Shown: positions 5,192 to 8,972 of the stretch, piece by piece | Position numbering within the stretch: position 1 is the stretch's first letter | Layout: every line of letters starts with the position of its first letter | DNA from: an uncultured Ruminococcus sp. | Lineage (GTDB): Bacteria; Bacillota; Clostridia; Oscillospirales; Ruminococcaceae | Reading direction: 5' to 3' | Length of the DNA: 8,972 nucleotides | NCBI GenBank assembly: GCA_947175975.1 | Contig: CAMWOX010000061.1 | Location: forward strand, 1-8,972 | Made by a program: the position numbers and the translations under genes | The notes under the pieces: model-generated | The model's input: the letters and a program-made list of their open reading frames with translations, nothing else | Told to the model about the DNA's origin: nothing | Databases searched by the model: none

Positions 5192-7042
5192 TTATCTGGG
5201 CATTGCATCTGCCATCAAATGACCATCTGTCATACGGCAAATAACAAAACCTGCACAAGGCATATTGGACTTTGTTCCGTCAGGCATATCATCTCGTGTA
5301 TTACGTCCGATTTTTTCAAGGGTGATTCCTCTGGTTCGTAAATCTGAAATCAATGAGTTCATGAATCTTGTCGGCTTACTTGGAAGAAAATCAATCCCAC
5401 AGGCGTTTTTTAGTTCTGTTCTGAATCTTGAGAATGTGACATTTATTTTTGCTCCGTAAACTGACAGATCAGTAATGACATCCATAGCAACTTGCTTGTT
5501 CAATTCTTCATCGTGCTTATCATCTGCAATATCTTTCAGTTTCTTTCCAGTACGGGCAGAATTTTCGAGGTCTTCTTTTGTGATTTCACAGAAACCATCC
5601 CATTCAAATTTGCCTGTTCTGCCTCGTCCCTGGTTAGTAATCTGATAACAGACGGATTTTCCTAATGCTTCATAGTTACATTTTGTATGCACCATGACAC
5701 GACCGTCTGAATTTCCGAATGTGCGGACTGCAAGTGCAGAACGTGAACTGTTAATAAGATCAGCAGAACCCGAAACAGCATCATTGGCATTATCAGCCTG
5801 TGCTTTTTTATTTACATGAGCAATAACCAGCATAGCACAGCCCATTTTCTTGGCAATAACAACTAGAACAGCAGTGATAGCTCTGATACTGTTGGCTCGG
5901 TTCATATCAGTATCTTTCCCGATATATGCCGCCCATGGGTCAATAATCACGAGTTTTGCTTTTGTATCCCTGATGAGTTGTTCAAATGCTTCAATATGCA
6001 CAGTGTCATGTGCATCAGCAGGCAATTCAAATGGACGGTATTTTTCAAGTTCTTCTGGTGTATCAGGTGGTGCGACACAATAACATCTGCTGATATCACC
6101 GCCTGCTGTAAAAATCCTTTGCTTTAACACACTTGCACTGTCTTCGGCTGAAATAAACAGCACATTTTCAGGCTCAATGTTAGTCGGCTCACAATTTGAA
6201 ACTGGTAAAGTGCGACCTGCTGAAATATCAGCAGCAATTCCACAGGTTAAAAAACTTTTTCCAGTTCCGCCAGCGGCAAACATAATGGTAATTTCACCAA
6301 TTGGAATATAGGGATACCATACAAAGGAAATTGGTTTTGCTTGCACATTGGAAAGTGCAACAAACTGATATTCAATTGGTTGTTGTGGAAATGCTTCTGA
6401 ATTGTCCTGAATCAGTTCTTCAAAGCTATTTACATCAACATAACATTCTGCTTGCCTAATTGCGTCAAGCAGAAGCTCTAATGTCCTGTCCTGCCCGATA
6501 GCTTGTACAATATCGCTGATGTCTCCCTTTTCCGGGCAGTCGTTCCAGATTGTTTTTGTTGGAATGATCTTCACGGATCGGGCAATTCTGCTGACGTTCT
6601 TTGCGACGTTCTCCCCATAGGTTTCCCCGGTCTTATCGTTGTCGGTTAGGATAATGATATCATGATTCTGCAATCCGTCATTGTATAAATCATGCCACTG
6701 CCGGGATTGGCCGCCATTGGGAAGTGATGTTGCAAGGATTTCCATAGTTGCGAGGGTTTCGACGTCCTTTTCACCCTCCACAATAATGATGGGGCATTCC
6801 GCATTGTCCTGATTGCAGTACAATGTATCTGCGTTATAGAGTGGTGCTTTTTTTTCAGATAATCCGGATTTTTGATTGAAGCCGTTTATCTCTGGATTAA
6901 ACAGAAACCAAATAGCATTTTTGCTTCCGTCTGAGAATTTGTTGATGACTTTCTTTCCAAAAATGCTTCCATCCGCATTTCTATAGATGTGGGTGCGTTC
7001 GCCGATCTTCCGGCGGTTGTTTTTTTTGTGTTTTTCGCTCAT
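5192..7042 (-). CDS. replication protein: Toprim plus RecA-like (RepA/AAA_25) ATPase
   Basis: Cytoplasmic DNA-replication enzyme of 616 aa. A Toprim domain at about 83-150 shows IIIVEGEKD (85-93) with the catalytic Glu, and LTDNDKTGE with the metal-binding D-x-D (134-136). After a linker, a RecA-like hexameric helicase domain (about 245-470) shows Walker A AAGGTGKS (256-263), SAEDS (298-302), Walker B LVIIDPW (364-370), IAHVNK (407-412) and the GSADLINSSR segment (425-434). The C-terminal 140 residues are basic or mixed and may bind DNA. ATG 7042 is chosen over the upstream extension because AAAGGAGA sits 7 nt before it. This layout is known from phage, plasmid and integrative-element primase/helicases. 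No primase zinc finger or AEP/DnaG catalytic core is obvious, so true primer synthesis is uncertain. The iterons downstream and the repressor upstream make it the likely Rep. Confidence 0.88.
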   Translation of the reverse strand: MSEKHKKNNRRKIGERTHIYRNADGSIFGKKVINKFSDGSKNAIWFLFNPEINGFNQKSGLSEKKAPLYNADTLYCNQDNAECPIIIVEGEKDVETLATMEILATSLPNGGQSRQWHDLYNDGLQNHDIIILTDNDKTGETYGENVAKNVSRIARSVKIIPTKTIWNDCPEKGDISDIVQAIGQDRTLELLLDAIRQAECYVDVNSFEELIQDNSEAFPQQPIEYQFVALSNVQAKPISFVWYPYIPIGEITIMFAAGGTGKSFLTCGIAADISAGRTLPVSNCEPTNIEPENVLFISAEDSASVLKQRIFTAGGDISRCYCVAPPDTPEELEKYRPFELPADAHDTVHIEAFEQLIRDTKAKLVIIDPWAAYIGKDTDMNRANSIRAITAVLVVIAKKMGCAMLVIAHVNKKAQADNANDAVSGSADLINSSRSALAVRTFGNSDGRVMVHTKCNYEALGKSVCYQITNQGRGRTGKFEWDGFCEITKEDLENSARTGKKLKDIADDKHDEELNKQVAMDVITDLSVYGAKINVTFSRFRTELKNACGIDFLPSKPTRFMNSLISDLRTRGITLEKIGRNTRDDMPDGTKSNMPCAGFVICRMTDGHLMADAMPR

Positions 7043-7061
7043 TAAAAATCTCCTTTTCCTC

Positions 7062-7090
7062 TTGAAATATCGGAGAGAATATGTTATAAT
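7062..7090 (+). promoter_or_regulatory. strong antisense promoter in the rep leader
   Basis: On the plus strand, opposite to rep, TTGAAA (7062-7067) and TATAAT (7085-7090) are separated by exactly 17 bp. TGT just before the -10 gives an extended -10 box. No plus-strand reading frame follows, only a hairpin terminator about 36 bp further on. Confidence 0.8.
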
Positions 7091-7123
7091 AAAACCGGAC
7101 AAGTTTTAATTTACATATTTCTC
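7075..7123. repeat. inverted repeat in the rep leader
   Basis: GAGAATATGT (7075-7084) is the complement of ACATATTTCTC (7113-7123) with one bulged base. Inside it AAAAC (7091-7095) can pair with GTTTT (7103-7107). In the rep messenger this gives a long hairpin between the antisense target and the ribosome binding site. No U-run follows on either strand, so it is not a terminator. Confidence 0.55.
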
Positions 7124-7163
7124 TGAAATTCGTTCGGTGTTCCAGCACCGGGCGAATTTTTTT
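7097..7163 (+). ncRNA. candidate counter-transcribed RNA controlling rep
   Basis: The consensus promoter at 7062-7090 predicts a start near 7097, and the hairpin with U-tail at 7126-7163 predicts the end, giving an RNA of about 65 nt. It would be fully complementary to the leader of the rep messenger made from the other strand, ending at the stop codon of the XRE gene. This is the geometry of antisense RNAs that set plasmid copy number by attenuating or blocking Rep synthesis. Its hairpin is tuned to this strand: two U-G wobbles here become A-C mismatches in the rep messenger. The exact ends and the mechanism are inferred. Confidence 0.68.
7126..7163 (+). terminator. intrinsic terminator of the antisense RNA
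   Basis: A 14-bp stem, 7126-7139 with 7146-7159 (core ATTCGTTCGGTG against CACCGGGCGAAT), has two U-G pairs and the loop TTCCAG. It ends in seven T at 7157-7163. The T-run is on the plus strand, so it does not serve the minus-strand XRE or rep genes. Confidence 0.82.
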
Positions 7164-7554
7164 ATTGGCTTTTGTTAGCAGTGTTTGTAAGTTTATGTAC
7201 AGCTTCAAACAAGCTTGTCCTATCATTTTCGTTCATGTATAAGTAAGCAGCAAGAAGTGCTTTAGAGGCGTTGCTTAATTTAAATGCGTTTGCAATTGTT
7301 TCAATCGGATCGTTTCTGTCTTCAAGTCCAAGAAGATAGTCGGTAGTGACACCAAAAAACTTTGAAAGTTTTGTTAAAGTCTGATAGTTTGCTTCACGCC
7401 TACCGTTTTCATAATTTTGATACGCCCCGACCGTTAAACCAATATAGTTGGCTACTTCTAGCTGACTGACATCTTTTTGCTTCCGGAGAAACTGTAGTTT
7501 TTCAGCAAGTTGTTCTTGAATAGCTGTATCTTTGGGTTTACTTACTTTTGGCAT
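7162..7554 (-). CDS. XRE/Cro-CI-family transcriptional repressor
   Basis: DNA-binding protein of 130 aa. The helix-turn-helix spans about 19-75: LRKQKDVSQLEVANYIGL, then TVGAYQNYENGRREANYQTL, then LSKFFGVTTDYLLG, a textbook HTH_3 domain. The roughly 50-residue helical tail (DPIETIANAFKLS onward) is probably for dimerisation. There is no LexA-type protease domain, so SOS self-cleavage is unlikely. ATG 7554 is preferred over upstream codons because AAAGGAGGG (complement of 7561-7569) sits 6 nt away. It is transcribed from a perfect TTGACA-N17-TATAAT promoter whose spacer holds a putative operator, suggesting self-repression. Rep follows 119 bp downstream on the same strand with no minus-strand terminator between, so the two are probably co-transcribed. 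Confidence 0.92.
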   Translation of the reverse strand: MPKVSKPKDTAIQEQLAEKLQFLRKQKDVSQLEVANYIGLTVGAYQNYENGRREANYQTLTKLSKFFGVTTDYLLGLEDRNDPIETIANAFKLSNASKALLAAYLYMNENDRTSLFEAVHKLTNTANKSQ

Positions 7555-7576
7555 CGTAATCCCTCCTTTCATTAAC

Positions 7577-7605
7577 ATTATACTACTCTTTGTAGCTATT
7601 GTCAA
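7577..7605 (-). promoter_or_regulatory. promoter of the XRE-rep transcript
   Basis: On the minus strand TTGACA (7600-7605) and TATAAT (7577-7582) are both perfect consensus boxes with exactly 17 bp between them. The spacer is filled by an operator-like sequence. It lies 23 bp upstream of the XRE start. Confidence 0.9.
7583..7597 (-). promoter_or_regulatory. operator-like site 1, inside the XRE promoter
   Basis: Read on the minus strand this is AGCTACAAAGAGTAG, identical over 15 bp to the site at 7683-7697 but inverted. It lies between the -35 and -10 boxes, so a bound repressor would block RNA polymerase. A further half-site, GTAGCT, lies at 7609-7614. Confidence 0.72.
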
Positions 7606-7682
7606 TACGTAGCTTGAAAAAATATGAATATTTTCAAAATATTGTTTATTTTGCACTAAAATAATGATAACTTTTTGTATAA

Positions 7683-7699
7683 AGCTACAAAGAGTAGCT
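7683..7699 (+). promoter_or_regulatory. operator-like site 2, by the rightward promoter
   Basis: AGCTAC-AAAGA-GTAGCT is a perfect 6-bp inverted repeat with a 5-bp centre, a size typical of XRE repressor dimers. It ends 8 bp before the -35 box of the rightward promoter. Its first 15 bases match site 1. Confidence 0.75.
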
Positions 7700-7706
7700 T
7701 TTTCTA

Positions 7707-7735
7707 TTGACTTTGATTACAAATTGTGATATGAT
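7707..7735 (+). promoter_or_regulatory. promoter of the small-gene operon
   Basis: TTGACT (7707-7712) and TATGAT (7730-7735) are separated by exactly 17 bp. The predicted start near 7742 leaves a leader of about 38 nt to the ATG at 7780. It is divergent from the XRE promoter and flanked by operator 2. Confidence 0.8.
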
Positions 7736-7779
7736 AAAATTGTTAAAAGGAAAAAATGATACAAAAGGTGGTGAATAAA

Positions 7780-7965
7780 ATGGAAAATGAGAAAGCATTG
7801 GCTATTACACAGGTTTGTAGAGAATTTAATGTTACTCCTTCTGATTTAGTTTGTTTTCTTCAAACGCTTAGCGAAATTTCAGAAAAAGAAGCCAAAAAGC
7901 TGATTTGGATGGCAACCGGAATAGAATTGGCATCCAATACAGAGGTAAAAGAAAGCAATCAGTAA
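7780..7965 (+). CDS. small protein (61 aa), unknown, first gene of the divergent operon
   Basis: Soluble, mostly helical 61-aa protein beginning MENEKALAITQVCREFNVTP. The FNVTPSDLVCFLQTLS stretch could be a small helix-turn-helix-like fold, but nothing diagnostic is seen. ATG 7780 is chosen over ATG 7756 because it has AAAGGTGGTG (7764-7773) 6 nt upstream. ATG 7756 would lie only about 14 nt from the predicted transcript start. By position, as the first gene opposite an XRE repressor, it could be a regulator or an early function of the element. That is inference from context. Confidence 0.68.
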   Translation: MENEKALAITQVCREFNVTPSDLVCFLQTLSEISEKEAKKLIWMATGIELASNTEVKESNQ

Positions 7966-7979
7966 ATCAGACAAAACGA

Positions 7980-8003
7980 CAGCTCCGGCGAGAACCGGAG
8001 CTG
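7980..8003 (+). other. GC-rich hairpin before the second small gene
   Basis: CAGCTCCGG (7980-7988) and CCGGAGCTG (7995-8003) form a perfect 9-bp stem around the loop CGAGAA. There is no T-run, so it is not a normal terminator. It directly abuts the next gene's ribosome binding site (8004-8013) and may affect messenger processing, stability or translation. Confidence 0.65.
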
Positions 8004-8018
8004 AAAGGTGGTGAACAT

Positions 8019-8261
8019 ATGGAAAAAACAAAGATTGTGATTGTCTATGAAGATTCGGAAAGCGATAGTGCCAGTGTGTATATTAATAATCCACACGCTG
8101 ATACAGAGGAGCTGCTTACCATGTTAGCCGCACACGCTGCGCATTTCATCAGAAACATGTTGCTGATGAACGTGCCGGCATCTGATGCCGTGGAGATGAT
8201 CGAGACGGCTATCAGGCTCGCCGTCGGTATACCAATTGACAATGAGAAAGGAGATGAATAA
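8019..8261 (+). CDS. small acidic protein (80 aa), unknown
   Basis: An 80-aa acidic protein with a beta-rich start, KTKIVIVYED, and SASVYIN, followed by two helices (about 28-50 and 54-70). It is not recognised as a known family. ATG 8019 is chosen because AAAGGTGGTG (8004-8013) precedes it, almost identical to the ribosome binding site of the preceding gene. The reading frame stays open upstream to 7905, but that part overlaps the first gene. It belongs to the divergent operon. Proteins this small and acidic in mobile elements are sometimes anti-restriction or anti-defence factors, but nothing in the sequence shows this. Confidence 0.7.
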   Translation: MEKTKIVIVYEDSESDSASVYINNPHADTEELLTMLAAHAAHFIRNMLLMNVPASDAVEMIETAIRLAVGIPIDNEKGDE

Positions 8262-8262
8262 C

Positions 8263-8472
8263 ATGCAGGATAAAGCAAAATTCGTCCAGATGATCGGACA
8301 GGCATTGTACGAGTGTGCAACCAGAACAGAGGTAGTCAAGGCTGAATATGTTCAGGATGGCTACGAAGAATTTGCCGTCATTACATTCACAGATGATAGC
8401 CAGATGAACATTTGCATTACGGCTGATAGTTGCCTAGCAATTATGGGCGATATCTGCAAGGCATTGTGGTAG
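8263..8472 (+). CDS. small protein (69 aa), unknown
   Basis: A 69-aa protein beginning MQDKAKFVQMIGQALYECAT, with an N-terminal helix followed by alternating hydrophobic segments (EFAVITFTDD, MNICITADSC) that suggest a helix plus a small beta-sheet. ATG 8263 has AAAGGAG (8247-8253) 9 nt upstream. The gene begins 1 bp after the previous stop, indicating co-transcription and coupling. The family is not recognised. Its helix-plus-sheet pattern and size resemble the neighbouring gene product only loosely. Confidence 0.7.
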   Translation: MQDKAKFVQMIGQALYECATRTEVVKAEYVQDGYEEFAVITFTDDSQMNICITADSCLAIMGDICKALW

Positions 8473-8485
8473 TTTTCAACAACAT

Positions 8486-8502
8486 TTCCACAGGCTGTGG
8501 AA
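8486..8502. repeat. 17-bp perfect palindrome
   Basis: TTCCACAG-G-CTGTGGAA has perfect 8-bp arms around a single G, in the 57-bp gap between two small genes. The halves resemble DnaA boxes (TTATCCACA) with one or two differences. It could be a protein site or a short RNA hairpin ahead of the next ribosome binding site. Confidence 0.55.
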
Positions 8503-8529
8503 GATCAGCAAAAAAGGAGAATCATTACT

Positions 8530-8910
8530 ATGAGAGATTATGCAAAAATCTGGAATCTGAGCGACTTTGGGCTGGAAGTCCTGAACCAAATACAAATTGA
8601 GGACACACAGGAAAAACGTGGCTATAGCGTGATGATTCACATCATCAATATCCGACTGAATCCGGTGGCTTTGAATGCGTATATCGGATCAACCTGCAAG
8701 AACAGCCGGGACTGTTACGAAACAAAGGAAGAATACTTCGATCATGTGAAAGAGATGGATATCCGTATGGAACTCTGGGAGAAAACTCTTATTGAACATC
8801 TTGGCATCAAAGTTAGAGAAGAAGATGGCATTTCTGTTACACAGAATGTTTCTGAGTTTTTCACAGTCGTTTATATGGAAAATCTGAAAGAATATGGAAG
8901 AAAAAAATAA
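8530..8910 (+). CDS. hypothetical protein (126 aa), last gene of the small operon
   Basis: Soluble 126-aa protein with no signal or membrane segment. It begins MRDYAKIWNLSDFGLEVLNQ, has a hydrophobic strand (YSVMIHIINIRLN), an acidic helical middle (ETKEEYFDHVKEMDIRMELW) and a basic end (KEYGRKK). ATG 8530 is chosen over GTG 8497 because AAAGGAGA (8513-8520) lies 9 nt upstream. The first 11 residues of the longer frame would also overlap the palindrome. The family is not recognised. It is followed by the terminator-like hairpin at 8917-8950, so it closes the operon. Confidence 0.72.
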   Translation: MRDYAKIWNLSDFGLEVLNQIQIEDTQEKRGYSVMIHIINIRLNPVALNAYIGSTCKNSRDCYETKEEYFDHVKEMDIRMELWEKTLIEHLGIKVREEDGISVTQNVSEFFTVVYMENLKEYGRKK

Positions 8911-8916
8911 ACATTT

Positions 8917-8950
8917 AAAAAAATCCACCTCGGGTTTTTCGGGGTGGATT
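8917..8950. terminator. terminator hairpin after the small operon
   Basis: AATCCACCTCG (8922-8932) pairs with CGGGGTGGATT (8940-8950) over 11 bp with one G-T pair and a 7-nt loop. The run of seven A at 8917-8923 makes it best suited to the minus strand. No U-run follows on the plus strand. It probably separates convergent genes, with the next gene lying outside the window. Confidence 0.7.
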
Positions 8951-8972
8951 ACCTAAAATTTCATGAAAATAT

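Noticed and set aside
5126..5341. Plus-strand frame starting in the last degenerate iteron
   Set aside because: It is antisense to the rep terminator and the rep 3' end, with no ribosome binding site or recognisable protein features.
7043..7102. N-terminal extension of the replication protein (20 residues)
   Set aside because: The extension lacks a ribosome binding site and would cover the antisense promoter. ATG 7042 has a strong AAAGGAGA site.
7126..7159. The hairpin after the XRE gene read as the XRE terminator
   Set aside because: On the minus strand it has two A-C mismatches and no T-run. The T-run lies on the plus strand.

Overview
The window looks like low-GC Firmicutes DNA, most likely a gut Clostridia of the Ruminococcus/Oscillospiraceae type. 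This rests on the strong AGGAGG-type ribosome binding sites, TTG starts, consensus SigA promoters, a YtrA-type GntR/ABC operon, and a mobile-element backbone of the kind common in that group. The genus is inferred, not proven.

Left part (1-3415, + strand): one tightly packed operon. It encodes a YtrA-type GntR regulator, an ABC ATPase, two roughly 6-TM membrane proteins, and three very small two-helix membrane proteins. One of the three (56 aa, 2936-3106) is easily missed because of its size. Stop/start overlaps or short gaps link almost all the genes, and a strong hairpin terminator ends the operon at 3375-3415. By family, the regulator should repress its own operon and respond to cell-envelope stress or an antibiotic. 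The substrate cannot be read from the sequence.

Middle (3416-5190): a scar of mobile DNA. It contains a decayed mobC (mobilisation protein) C-terminus on the minus strand with a well-formed promoter upstream, a possible relic transfer origin, and a small serine recombinase (minus). The recombinase lacks the usual Arg of the YxRxS motif and has no convincing start. Next comes an AT-rich region of about 400 bp holding 11 perfect copies of AACCACTACAA in both orientations plus degenerate copies. This is almost certainly an iteron-type origin.

Right part (5192-8950): a compact replicon. On the minus strand an XRE repressor is followed by a 616-aa Toprim plus RecA-like ATPase (primase/helicase-type replication protein). 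The 119-bp gap between them carries, on the opposite strand, a near-perfect promoter (TTGAAA-N17-TATAAT with extended -10) and, about 36 bp further on, a U-tailed hairpin. These define a candidate counter-transcribed RNA of about 65 nt against the rep leader. The XRE gene is divergent from an operon of four small unknown genes (+). A 15-bp operator-like sequence occurs once in the spacer of the XRE promoter and once, inverted, just upstream of the divergent promoter, which suggests a repressor-controlled switch.

Taken together, the right half looks like the replication and control module of a plasmid or replicating integrative/mobilizable element. It has an iteron origin, a primase-helicase, antisense RNA control, a repressor switch and a resolvase. 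It lies beside an ABC operon and a degraded mobilisation locus.
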